This document shows positions 51,672-60,505 of a DNA stretch of 64,000 bases, piece by piece. The notes under the pieces are model-generated. The model was not told where the DNA came from and made no database searches. It worked only from the letters and a program-made list of their open reading frames with translations. The DNA comes from Nigerium sp. (GTDB taxonomy: Bacteria; Actinomycetota; Actinomycetes; Propionibacteriales; Propionibacteriaceae), in assembly GCA_016711325.1 (NCBI GenBank), contig JADJTH010000008.1, forward strand, positions 558,001 to 622,000. The letters are read 5' to 3'. The position numbers were made by a program, and so were the translations under genes. How positions within the stretch are numbered: the stretch's first letter is position 1; each line of letters starts with the position of its first letter.

Positions 51672-52850
51672 ATGGCGAGGTTGGGACCCAGTGAGGTGAG
51701 CCGCAAGAGCGTCGCTCCGTCGACGCAGATAGCGGTGTGGGCGCGGGCGGCGGGACGATGCGTCTTGTGCGCGAAGAACCTCCTTGACCCAACCTTCCTC
51801 GCGCACCACTACCACTCGGCCGAGTTGGTCGGCCAGATCGCCCACAATGCCCCGGCGAGCCCTGGAGGGCCCCGGAATGGCTCTGGCTTGACGCGAGACG
51901 AACGCGCGGCTGCTGAGAACCTTCTGCTCCTCTGCCATGACTGCCACAAGAGCGTGGACAACCCTCTGAACGCGAGCCTGTTCACAGAGGCGCGGGTTCT
52001 CGACGTGAAGCGTGAGCATGAACTCCGGGTTCGCCGGGTAACCAACTTCGCCACCATGCAGAAGACCCTTGTTCTGACCAACAGGGGAATCCTTCGCGGC
52101 GACGCTGTCCATGTGTCCAACCCCGAGATCAGCGAGGCGCTCGTCGACGCCAATCTGGTCGCCCATGTCCACGATGGGTGGCGTAGCGACATCGTGATCA
52201 CCCTTGACGACGAACCCGCCGAGGACGCCGCCTGGATGCGTGGCCGCGGACTGATCGACGCAGGGCTCTTGTCATTGGCGCGCGGCATGGACGAGGGCGC
52301 CATCGGCCACGTGTCTGTGTTCGCCCTTACCTTCATTCCGTGGCTGGCCTACCTGGGCTCGCGATTGGACGACGTCATGAGCGTCGAGGTGTTTGAGAAG
52401 CACCGCGTCGCCGGCAGCAGGGCGTGGTGCTGGGCGGAGGCGTCAGACGATACTCGCGAGTTCGACACCATTGCATCAGGCCAGAACGAGTCTGGGGTCA
52501 GGGAGATACTCGTTGTCACAAACCTCACCGGAACCGTCAGCGAGAAGCGCATCCCCACGAACCTGACGGCACTGCCCCGCGTCGTCTTGGCTCCGGTCGG
52601 TGTAATCCCTGCCGCTGGGATCCTGCGGAGCAAGGCCGACCTCCAGTCGGCGGCCGAGGCATGGATCCGACTTCTCGGCCAAGTGGAAGCCCTCTGGCCG
52701 GCAGCAGTGCGCCTCCATGTCCTCGGTCCGGTCCCGGCCAGCTTCGCCGTGCGGATGGGCATGCACCGCATGAAGACTGCGCACGCGGAACTCGTTGTCT
52801 ACCACCGCACCGGCGACACCTACCAACCGACTCCGCCTATCACCGACTAG
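51672..52850 (+). CDS. cap5: CBASS effector Cap5 (HNH nuclease-SAVED)
   Basis: 392 residues. The N-terminal HNH zinc-finger nuclease has CVLC (Cys30, Cys33), GQIAHNA (His58), AENLLLLCHDCHK (Asn83, Cys88, Cys91, His92). The remaining 270 residues match a SAVED sensor: FALTFIPWLAYLGSRLDDVM, LVVTNLTGTVSEKRIP and the C-terminal LHVLGPVPASFAVRMGMHRM. Cap5 degrades DNA after binding a cyclic nucleotide, killing infected cells. It is the first gene, 8 bp before the CD-NTase. No Shine-Dalgarno is seen before ATG 51672, so a leaderless start is possible. Confidence 0.88.
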   Translation: MARLGPSEVSRKSVAPSTQIAVWARAAGRCVLCAKNLLDPTFLAHHYHSAELVGQIAHNAPASPGGPRNGSGLTRDERAAAENLLLLCHDCHKSVDNPLNASLFTEARVLDVKREHELRVRRVTNFATMQKTLVLTNRGILRGDAVHVSNPEISEALVDANLVAHVHDGWRSDIVITLDDEPAEDAAWMRGRGLIDAGLLSLARGMDEGAIGHVSVFALTFIPWLAYLGSRLDDVMSVEVFEKHRVAGSRAWCWAEASDDTREFDTIASGQNESGVREILVVTNLTGTVSEKRIPTNLTALPRVVLAPVGVIPAAGILRSKADLQSAAEAWIRLLGQVEALWPAAVRLHVLGPVPASFAVRMGMHRMKTAHAELVVYHRTGDTYQPTPPITD

Positions 52851-52858
52851 GAAGAACC

Positions 52859-53860
52859 ATGCAACACACCGGCCACTTCGACACCCTGCTACGCGACACC
52901 GTGAACCTGCCGCAGGGCCGCCTCGATCAGCTCTCTGGACGCGTTGACGCCATCTATGGCGCCCTACGCGCCGACACGACCCTCGGGGACCTCGTGACTG
53001 GCAAGACGAGGCAGGGCTCGTGGGCCCACCGCACCATCATCAAGCCGCCACAGGACAAGGAGTACGACGCGGATGTTCTCGTCCACTTCTCCGAGAACCA
53101 GGATTGGGCACGCACGAAGGCGGAGTACATCAACGAGCTGTACCGGGCCCTGGGGCGGTCCGGCTACGAGGACCGCCACCGCAAGACCCGTTGCGTCCGC
53201 GTCCAGTACGCCAACGACTGTCACATCGACCTCGTCCCCTACGTCACCACGTCGTCCGGCGCGAAGCACATCGTGAACCGGAGCACGGGTGAGTGGGAGG
53301 ACACGAACCCCGACGGGTTCACTACCTGGATGAACGCGCGCGACGAGATCGCCGGCGGCAACTTCCGCAAGGTGGTCCGCCTGATGAAGTTCCTGCGTGA
53401 CCACAAGAACTCGTTCACTGGAACCCGGTCGATCATCCTCACGACTCTGCTGGGTGAACGCGTCTCCAGTTTCGCCCCGGTGTTCGAGCCGGGGGCCTAT
53501 GGCAACGTGCCAAAGACCTTGGTGCGCGTTGTGGAGGACCTCGACTCCTGGCTGCAGGGCCAATGGAGCAAGCCCTCGGTGAGCGACCCGTCGTCCCCGG
53601 GAACCTCGTTCGACCACCGCTGGAGCGACGAGTCGTTCAGGTACTTCAAGGACCGCATCCATGCACACGCCGCCGAGATGCGCGAAGCGTTCGATGAGAC
53701 AGACCAGTCACGGAGCGTGGAGAAGTGGCAGGCGTTGTTCGGCGACGGGTTCAAGGCGGCCTCCGCCCAGTCCAGCGCATCGAAGGGTCCGTTCGTCGTG
53801 GCCGGGGTCGGGGCGTCCCGCATGGGCGCGAGCACTGGCCGGTCCGGTAGGGCCGGATGA
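52859..53860 (+). CDS. CD-NTase cyclic oligonucleotide synthase
   Basis: 333 residues. The nucleotidyltransferase core has RQGSWAHRT (Gly53-Ser54), EYDADVLVHF (Asp70, Asp72) and CHIDLVPYV (Asp124). It makes a cyclic di- or tri-nucleotide on phage sensing, activating Cap5. Which product is made cannot be told. The C-terminus ends SGRSGRAG, with terminal Gly compatible with Cap2-mediated conjugation. The stop overlaps the ATG of the next gene (ATGA). ATG 52859 follows GAAGAA after the Cap5 stop. Confidence 0.88.
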   Translation: MQHTGHFDTLLRDTVNLPQGRLDQLSGRVDAIYGALRADTTLGDLVTGKTRQGSWAHRTIIKPPQDKEYDADVLVHFSENQDWARTKAEYINELYRALGRSGYEDRHRKTRCVRVQYANDCHIDLVPYVTTSSGAKHIVNRSTGEWEDTNPDGFTTWMNARDEIAGGNFRKVVRLMKFLRDHKNSFTGTRSIILTTLLGERVSSFAPVFEPGAYGNVPKTLVRVVEDLDSWLQGQWSKPSVSDPSSPGTSFDHRWSDESFRYFKDRIHAHAAEMREAFDETDQSRSVEKWQALFGDGFKAASAQSSASKGPFVVAGVGASRMGASTGRSGRAG

Positions 53861-55578
53861 CGCGACAGCAGCGGCGACCCCGGAAGACCCCTGAAGAGAC
53901 GCCCTTCTCCAGGCGCTTCAGGGACGAGCTGATTGCGACGGCCACAACCCGCCCGGACCTCTTCCCCGAGGCATCCGATGGCCCAGCAATCACCGGCTTC
54001 CGAACAGCTCGGCTCGGACTCGACACGACTGCCATGCCCGCAACCCAGGGTGGGCTTTCCGCCCTGCCAGTGGAACCGGTTCTCGTCGTCATGAAGGACG
54101 ACCCGGACTATCCGCCACGGGTATACGTGAACCACGGCCGATTCGTGGGAGTGCCGCACGTCCTCACCGACGGGGAACTCTGCATCTACCTCGACCCGCA
54201 GCGTGAATGGGACCCAACCATAGGAGCTGCCGGGTTCTTGAACCGGCTTCACGACTGGTTCGCAGACGCGATCGACAACAGGTTCGACGCGGCTACTGCC
54301 CTGTACCACCCCGTCGGGGGTCGGGCCCACACCAGTTCAGGAACACCCCTCATCGTGTGCCGCGACCAGCTCCCCGACGCCGAGCTGGGGTTCGCGAAGC
54401 TGGTGCGGGTCACCGCCACTCGCAACGACCTGCGATTGGACGACGGACGGCCGGCCGGCGGGGACGACGAGAAAGTGCTGGTGATCCGCGCGCCAAGGCC
54501 GCTCTTCGCTGGCCCGGGCGCCAGCGTCCGCGAGGTCTTCGCCAACATGGGTCCTGAACTGGCGGTGAAGGCACTGCTTGCCTGGTCGAAACGGATCGGG
54601 CGCCAGCGACGTGACAGGCGTGATTTCGCGCACCTCGTCCTCTCCGTACCCAGCCCAGCGGGCGCCGCCCCTTACGTGATGGTCGGCCGGCTCAAGCTGG
54701 ATGGGCTGGATGCGGCCGCCACCTCGGACGCTATATCTGCCCTCCCTATCGAATGGTGCCGCCTAGACGACCAACGCCCGTCGATCTCTACCCGGCGCGA
54801 CGCGCACTGCCCCGTCCGGGCCTATCAAGGGCGGGACGTGGCCATCGTCGGGTGCGGAGGGCTGGGAAGCTGGGTCGCCGAGTTCATCGCCCGGGCAGGC
54901 GCACGCACTCTCGCCGTCGTGGATCCGGCCACCGTGAAGGGCGGACTGCTCGTCCGTCAGGACTACACCGACGGGGATGTGGGCTACGCCAAGGATCAAG
55001 CCCTTGCCCGACGCCTTCGATCCGTTGCACCCGACTGCGAGACAACCTACGGTGCCGCTGCCAGTGAGCGCGTCTTTGAGATCCTCCACTCGGAGGCGGG
55101 GCTTGTGGTTGACGCCACCGTGAGCCTCGCCTTCGGGCGACGGCTCGATACCCTCCTCGCGTCCCAAGAAAGGAAGTCACTTGCTGTCCGTGTCGCCACG
55201 GATGTGGGGACCGGCTCGCTTGGGTTGGTGGTCGTCTCCGCCGGCGGTGGACTTACCCTCGACTGCCTCGACGTCGCCGCAAGGAACACGATCCTCCTCA
55301 ATGGGGCGATGGAGGCGTACCACACTCTCTGGCAACCCGCAGAGCATGAGGAACTCGTACCCGCGAAGGGCTGCTCGATTCCCACCTTTCACGGATCCGC
55401 CGCGGATATGGCCGCAGTTTCTGCCGAAGTCGTCAACCTGGTGGCGCCCCACTTTGAAGCCCGAGTCTCGGGCGTCCATCTATTCGCTCTCCCCCACTCG
55501 GGATCGGGGCCGGCGCATTGCTTCATAAGCTCTGAGGCGATGGGGATTGTGCATACGGAACCTGACGACACTCACTAA
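53857..55578 (+). CDS. cap2: CBASS Cap2-type E2-E1 fusion
   Basis: 573 residues. The N-terminal E2-like part has HVLTDGELCIYLDPQ with catalytic-type Cys109. The C-terminal ThiF/E1 part has VAIVGCGGLGSWVAEFIARAG (ATP loop, about 329-349), VVDPATVKGGLLVRQDY and a candidate E1 Cys in AKGCSIPTFHG (Cys506). Cap2 conjugates CD-NTase to other proteins to prime it. No Cap3 JAB peptidase follows; the next downstream feature is an IS1634-type element 69 bp away. Coupled to the CD-NTase by a 4-bp overlap. Confidence 0.85.
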   Translation: MTRQQRRPRKTPEETPFSRRFRDELIATATTRPDLFPEASDGPAITGFRTARLGLDTTAMPATQGGLSALPVEPVLVVMKDDPDYPPRVYVNHGRFVGVPHVLTDGELCIYLDPQREWDPTIGAAGFLNRLHDWFADAIDNRFDAATALYHPVGGRAHTSSGTPLIVCRDQLPDAELGFAKLVRVTATRNDLRLDDGRPAGGDDEKVLVIRAPRPLFAGPGASVREVFANMGPELAVKALLAWSKRIGRQRRDRRDFAHLVLSVPSPAGAAPYVMVGRLKLDGLDAAATSDAISALPIEWCRLDDQRPSISTRRDAHCPVRAYQGRDVAIVGCGGLGSWVAEFIARAGARTLAVVDPATVKGGLLVRQDYTDGDVGYAKDQALARRLRSVAPDCETTYGAAASERVFEILHSEAGLVVDATVSLAFGRRLDTLLASQERKSLAVRVATDVGTGSLGLVVVSAGGGLTLDCLDVAARNTILLNGAMEAYHTLWQPAEHEELVPAKGCSIPTFHGSAADMAAVSAEVVNLVAPHFEARVSGVHLFALPHSGSGPAHCFISSEAMGIVHTEPDDTH

Positions 55579-55647
55579 CCACTCATCCCGGGCCCGCGGC
55601 CTGACACCTGCGAGGCGCGACCTTGGGGACGTCAACAGCGAGATGAC

Positions 55648-57666
55648 CCCGAGTTCCGCAGTTGGTGGGCATTCGGGCGGGTCTGAGCGAGCATCGATGC
55701 TTGTCAACGCGATTCGGTGGTTCCGGAACGGCTGAAAACGGTGGGCACACGAATTGTCGTGTCGGGCTTGTGTCCACGGCTAGGGACGCGGTGGAGTGGT
55801 GGGCATGTACTTGCGGACCACGCAACGGCGGAACAAGGACGGCAGCATCGTCCGGTACGTGCAGGTGGCGCACAACCGGAAGGTCGACGGCGTCACCCAC
55901 GCCGAAGTCCTGTTGAACCTGGGCCGGGAGGATCGCCTGGACCGGGACGGTCTGACCCGGCTGGTGGCCTCGATCAACCGGTACCTGGGCGAACCCGCCC
56001 CCGCAGCGTTGCCCGGCGACGCCGCCCAGCTGGTCGGTGACCACCTCCACGTCACCGAGTCCCGTCCGATGGGGACGGTGTACCTGCTCGACGGGTTGTG
56101 GCGGATGCTCGGCGTGGATGACGCGCTGCGGAAGGCGCTGGGCCCGCGAAGGTTCACCACGGATGTGGAGCGGGTGTTGTTCGCGTTGGTGGCGAACCGG
56201 GCGATCGATCCGATGTCGAAGCTGTCGGCTGCGGAGTGGGCCTCCCACGATGCGGCGATCCCCGGCCTGTCCTTGATGGATGACGATCAGGCGTATCGGG
56301 CGATGGACGTCCTGATCGACGCGGATGCCCAGGCCAAGGTGCAGGAGGCGGTGTTCTTCGCGGTGGCGAACCTGCTCAACCTCGAAGTCGACGTGCTCCT
56401 GTTCGACACGACCAGCACCTACTTCGAACGCGACACCGAAGAAGAAGGCGACCACGCGTTCCGCCGGTACGGCCATTCGAAGGACCACCGCAAGGACCTG
56501 CCGCAGATCGTGATCGGCCTGGCCGTCACGAAGGAAGGCATCCCGGTGCGGTGTTGGTGCTGGCCCGGCAACACCACCGACGTCACCGTCCTCCCGCAGG
56601 TGAAGGACAGCATGCGGGACTGGCGCCTGGGCCGGGTGGTCACCGTCGTCGACCGCGGCTTCTCCTCAGAGGCGAACCTCGCCTACCTGAAACGGGCGGG
56701 TGGGCACTACATCGCCGGGGAACGGATGCGGGACGGCAGCCCGCTGTTGGAAGCCGCGTTGTCGCGGCAGGGTCGTTACTCCCAGGTCCGCGACAACCTG
56801 CGGGTGAAGGAAGTGAAACTCGACGCCGCTCCGGACCGCCGGTGGGTGATCTGCCACAACCCGTCCGAGGCCGAACGGGACAAGACCCAACGCGACACCG
56901 CCCTCGAGCATGTGCATGCCGAGTTGGAGCGAATCAAGGCACTCCGCGAACGAGCCGCGAAGACCCCTGCGAAGTTGGCCGCGAAGACCACGGCCAAGGC
57001 GACGGGCAAGCCTGTGGAGCCGGCGCATGTGAAGGCCGAGTGTGCCCTGCGCGACCATCCCGCCTACGGCCGGTGGGTCCGCCAACAACCCTCCGGCCGG
57101 TTGGTCATCGACCGGGCGAAGGTGACCGCGGAGGAACGCCTCGACGGCAAGTACCTGTTGTCGACCTCCGACCCCGACCTGACCCCCGAGGACATCGCCC
57201 TGGGCTACAAGAACCTCCTCGAGGCCGAACGCGGCTTCCGCGACCTGAAGTCCACCCTCGAACTCCGGCCCGTGCACCACCATCTGGAACCCCGAATCCG
57301 CGCCCACGTCCTGCTGTGCTGGCTCGCCCTGCTGCTGATCCGGGTCGCCGAACGGTCCACCGACCTGACGTGGCGGCGGATCGCGATCGAACTCGGCCGC
57401 GTCCACGCCGTCACCCTCACCGGGAGTGCCGGCAGCGTCGTCCACGTCACCCCGCTCAACACCACCCAAACCGGCATTCTCGCCGCCTGCAAGGTCACCC
57501 CACCCCCCACCGTCACCACCCTCACCCCAGCCTGACAAGGCAAAACGGCGCTTCTGGTGACCTGCGGACGCGTGGGCACACGACCCCACGCACCCAAACC
57601 ACGCGTTCGACCTAGTCAACCCGCCAATTCAGGCGATTCATCTGCCCACCAACTGCGGAACCCGGG
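55648..57666 (+). mobile_element. IS1634-type insertion sequence with target duplication
   Basis: 2019 bp. The inverted ends share 19 perfect bases GTTCCGCAGTTGGTGGGCA (left 55653-55671, right inverted 57643-57661), extended outward with one mismatch to CCC-G. Direct repeat ATGAC flanks it at 55643-55647 and 57667-57671 (six bases if GATGAC is counted with one shared base). One transposase gene lies inside. Insertion lies between cap2 and the next gene and looks recent. Confidence 0.88.
55805..57535 (+). CDS. IS1634-family transposase
   Basis: 576 residues. DDE motifs: LLFDTTSTYFE (first Asp), VVDRGFSSEANLAYLKR (second Asp), and GYKNLLEAERGFRDLKSTLEL (Glu). The insert with HAFRRYGHSKDHRKDLPQIVIGLAVTKEGIPV is typical of the IS1634 group. 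The gene is full length and intact. A Lys/Ala-rich stretch (RAAKTPAKLAAKTTAK) lies about residue 385. ATG 55805 is chosen over a GTG three codons earlier. Confidence 0.9.
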   Translation: MYLRTTQRRNKDGSIVRYVQVAHNRKVDGVTHAEVLLNLGREDRLDRDGLTRLVASINRYLGEPAPAALPGDAAQLVGDHLHVTESRPMGTVYLLDGLWRMLGVDDALRKALGPRRFTTDVERVLFALVANRAIDPMSKLSAAEWASHDAAIPGLSLMDDDQAYRAMDVLIDADAQAKVQEAVFFAVANLLNLEVDVLLFDTTSTYFERDTEEEGDHAFRRYGHSKDHRKDLPQIVIGLAVTKEGIPVRCWCWPGNTTDVTVLPQVKDSMRDWRLGRVVTVVDRGFSSEANLAYLKRAGGHYIAGERMRDGSPLLEAALSRQGRYSQVRDNLRVKEVKLDAAPDRRWVICHNPSEAERDKTQRDTALEHVHAELERIKALRERAAKTPAKLAAKTTAKATGKPVEPAHVKAECALRDHPAYGRWVRQQPSGRLVIDRAKVTAEERLDGKYLLSTSDPDLTPEDIALGYKNLLEAERGFRDLKSTLELRPVHHHLEPRIRAHVLLCWLALLLIRVAERSTDLTWRRIAIELGRVHAVTLTGSAGSVVHVTPLNTTQTGILAACKVTPPPTVTTLTPA

Positions 57667-57749
57667 ATGACGCTGCTGTGGACTTCCGCACTTGCCGCGG
57701 AGCGGAGCGCCCAGCTCAATGGAGTCGATGGATCAGCGGCTCCAGGGGT

Positions 57750-59204
57750 CTAGTCTTCCTGCCAATCCGGGCCGAGTTCAGAGAGATCTAGGGCTGCGTC
57801 GAACGCGGCATCGACGATGGGGTTCCTTGCTGGTTCGTCCGACCCAATGATCGCGGTGATCGGCTCATCGGACCCAGCAGCGTTGGCCTGCCAGTGCCGC
57901 AGAAGCAGCGAGGCGGGGCTGGGCTGGACGGCGAGATACGCCATGACGTTCTCGACCTCATGCGCCCAAGCGGAAGTGATGGTCAACTCGCTTGAGGTCA
58001 GCGTCCCATGCTCGAGCGTGCTCTGCGTGAGGAAGTAGGGCTCGAGGGTGGCGATGAGACCAAGCCGGGGGATGTCTGCGGGGATGTGCGCGAACGCCGG
58101 GTCGCGCTCGCGTATCAGGCGTGCGGTCTCAACGATCTGGTCGCGAGCGGACCGCATCCGAGCCAGCGTTGGCTCCGGGTCCCCGCCGGTCCGATAGGCG
58201 ATTAGCGGCCGGGTCACCTTGACCTCGACGAGCAAGACAACCTCATCCATGACGACGATGTAGTCGCAGCTCTTCCGCTGGCCCTTGTCGTAGTGGATCT
58301 CTGGGTAGAGAGTGGCGCCCGAGAGCAGGCCTAGTTGAGTACCGACGTACCGCTCGTAGGCAATCCCGAGAGCGTCAGTGAATCGTGACCCGAAGAGGTC
58401 GAGACCCGTGTAGTACAGGCCAGCAGCGCTTATCTTGTCGAGCAAGAAGTGCGGGGCCGGGCAGACGAGTTCCTCATCACCCACCAAGACGATGGGCCGG
58501 TCCTGCAGCGGGTTGAACGACCACTTTTCCCGACCAGGCGCTTCAGCGTTGCGGGCCCGCTCGGCGGCCTCGTCGATCGGCGACGCGAGTTGGCGCTCTA
58601 CGAGCGCTCGGAACTCGTGTATAGCCAACGGCCTCCAGAGTGGAGCCACGTGCTTCGCGCCGAGGGTGGTCCAGGTGATGGTGCCTCGGTTCTGCATGAA
58701 CGCTGCGTGAAGCCCGAATCCAATCCGCAGGTACCGAGCCACGTCGACTCCCAACACGTCTACCCAGTCGGCCTGTGACGGCGCATTGGGCAAGCCGGCC
58801 ATGTGTGACACGTATAGCGCGTAGGACCTCGCGAGGTTCTCCTTCGGCGAGTACTGAACGAGGAACTGCTCATAGATGATCGGACGCATGATCTCGTCGA
58901 GGCTGGCGGTTCCGGCCTCGATGTTCGGGTCGCTGATGTTGATGTAGTCGTGGCACAGCTCGTTCAGAAGGCGCTCGGTCAGGGTGCCATGGCGGTACTC
59001 GTTGCTCGCAGCAAGGCAAGTGCGCGCGATCCCCGCTAGCGTGAACTCTTGGACGTGGACCGGCCGGACCGTGCCTACCGTCAGGCGGCGGGTGGACACT
59101 TGTGCAGCCACTGCAGCAAGTGCTGTGAGCATCGGTGTCCGTGCCACGCTACGGACCCGCTGTTCGAACCGCCGATACCTTACGGCCTTTGCCTCGCGCC
59201 TCAC
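57750..59204 (-). CDS. Uncharacterised protein with PD-(D/E)XK-like nuclease motif
   Basis: 484 residues. No family name is certain. Around residues 310-345 the sequence PEIHYDKGQRKSCDYIVVMD is followed by EVVLLVEVKVTRPL: an Asp and an ExK (E-V-K) in the spacing of PD-(D/E)XK nucleases. The N-terminal half is helical. A conserved-looking ERYVGTQLGLLSG helix precedes the nuclease part. The location between CBASS and AbiV suggests a defence nuclease, possibly stand-alone. Function inferred only. Confidence 0.7.
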   Translation of the reverse strand: MRREAKAVRYRRFEQRVRSVARTPMLTALAAVAAQVSTRRLTVGTVRPVHVQEFTLAGIARTCLAASNEYRHGTLTERLLNELCHDYINISDPNIEAGTASLDEIMRPIIYEQFLVQYSPKENLARSYALYVSHMAGLPNAPSQADWVDVLGVDVARYLRIGFGLHAAFMQNRGTITWTTLGAKHVAPLWRPLAIHEFRALVERQLASPIDEAAERARNAEAPGREKWSFNPLQDRPIVLVGDEELVCPAPHFLLDKISAAGLYYTGLDLFGSRFTDALGIAYERYVGTQLGLLSGATLYPEIHYDKGQRKSCDYIVVMDEVVLLVEVKVTRPLIAYRTGGDPEPTLARMRSARDQIVETARLIRERDPAFAHIPADIPRLGLIATLEPYFLTQSTLEHGTLTSSELTITSAWAHEVENVMAYLAVQPSPASLLLRHWQANAAGSDEPITAIIGSDEPARNPIVDAAFDAALDLSELGPDWQED

Positions 59205-59275
59205 GACGGAACACCTCCCTGCATACCAACGGTCAGTTTAAGGCCAGACACGCCTGCCTCAACTCCCAAATGCCT

Positions 59276-59518
59276 TCAGCCCGGCGCTGCGTTCGCGGGT
59301 GTCAGTGCTGGTCGCGAGGTCCGCGGCGACGACCGCCAAGGCATCACCTCACCATCAAACCGGATCGGGAGCGTGTTCTCGTACACGACGTCCTGGCCAC
59401 CGATGTCGGCGACCATGAAGTGCTCGGCGGTGTAGTCGTCGGCCGACCAGTCCCGGACGTAGCCCGAGACGCGACGGCGGTCGTCGACCAGATCCGCGCC
59501 GGGCGTAGCGTCAGCCAT
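59276..59518 (-). CDS. Small hypothetical protein after AbiV
   Basis: 80 residues, acidic in the first half (VSGYVRDWSADDYTAEHFMV). It follows the AbiV gene with a 7-bp gap on the same strand, so it could be cotranslated. Weak ribosome site, no domain recognised. It may be a regulator or antitoxin of the HEPN protein; this is a guess from position. Confidence 0.4.
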   Translation of the reverse strand: MADATPGADLVDDRRRVSGYVRDWSADDYTAEHFMVADIGGQDVVYENTLPIRFDGEVMPWRSSPRTSRPALTPANAAPG

Positions 59519-59525
59519 CGGCTTT

Positions 59526-60161
59526 TCACGTTTCGCCTGCCCTTGACACGTCGCGGCGCGCCTGCGCCAGGCTCCACTCCACGATCTGCCTCGCCAGGCC
59601 CAGACCAGCCTCCGCGCCGTGGTCCTGAGTGAACTTCTCCATCGCTGGCATCAGCGTGTTCGTGAGCTCGATTGCAGCCACGATGGACTCCGGTGTGATC
59701 TCTCCCAGATGTGCGGTTGTCCAACTGACGAGTTCGCGTGCACGGTTAAGCCCTTCCTCCGCGCGATCGCGGGTGAACGACGCCGGGGACTGAAGGCAAT
59801 GTGGCCCTGCGTCGACGTACAGCGCCGAGAGCTTCTCACGATGGAGCGCCGCACCATCGACTTGGCGGGCGCGCGCCTCGATGTCGGCAAGGTCTCCAAG
59901 GAATGCAATCTCGGTGATCGCCACAGCGGTGAGCTTGTCTTCGTGCCGTCTTGGTTTGAGGTCGGCGACGTCGTTGCCAGGGATCTGCTCCGCGATGGCA
60001 AGTAGGGCCTTCCCTGCCTCTTCCTGGGCCAGAACGGCCAGGGCGAATGCTCTCGCCCACCGCTCATGGGCGTAGAGAATCTGGGCGTCACTCAGGAGCC
60101 CCTCGGCGTTGTGCTGCAGCTCCTGGGCGTAAAGGGCAGCGTCGGTGATCGTCGTGGCCAT
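59526..60161 (-). CDS. AbiV family abortive infection (HEPN) protein
   Basis: 211 residues. The region LQHNAEGLLSDAQILYAHER followed by WARAFALAVLAQEEAGKALL is the AbiV/HEPN core seen in abortive infection proteins. The second helix pair holds EKLSALYVDAGPH. HEPN proteins are usually RNases with an Rx4-6H motif; here such a motif is not obvious, so the activity may be indirect. The ATG at 60161 opens the domain. It is divergent to the large helicase gene. Confidence 0.82.
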   Translation of the reverse strand: MATTITDAALYAQELQHNAEGLLSDAQILYAHERWARAFALAVLAQEEAGKALLAIAEQIPGNDVADLKPRRHEDKLTAVAITEIAFLGDLADIEARARQVDGAALHREKLSALYVDAGPHCLQSPASFTRDRAEEGLNRARELVSWTTAHLGEITPESIVAAIELTNTLMPAMEKFTQDHGAEAGLGLARQIVEWSLAQARRDVSRAGET

Positions 60162-60505
60162 GCAGCCCACACTAGGACTCCCCTCTGACACTCCTGTCAA
60201 GCCGGCGCTTCCCTGACCACACGCGCCCTGCAAGTCACGACTCACGCTGCAGGTGAAGCACACTCTGCCGCCGTGCGCGGTCGAACAGTGCCGGTGAGGT
60301 CTCCCTCCCCCAAGGTGACCGTCACTGATCGCCTCGCAATGCAGGCGTCCCACGGCTGATCAGGGCAATGGACCCGCCGTCCCTGGACCGCGCAACGAAC
60401 CGGCTTGCCGTTATGGTGGGTTGCAGGGTGTTCTGCCCGCACACCAGCACCGTGTCTGCAAGTCGGGCGTCGTCGTTGGTGACGTCTTGGCCGAGGGGGG
60501 AAGCC
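60162..60505. other. 344-bp divergent region between abiV and drmD-like gene
   Basis: No gene is supported. The only open frame extends the helicase upstream, but the TTG start with GGGGGGAAG is preferable. Promoters for both genes are expected here; no palindrome stands out. Confidence 0.4.

Noticed and set aside
57667..57753. 28-codon frame beginning in the target duplication of the IS1634 element
   Set aside because: It overlaps the convergent nuclease-like gene end, has no ribosome site and no homology that I recognise; probably chance.
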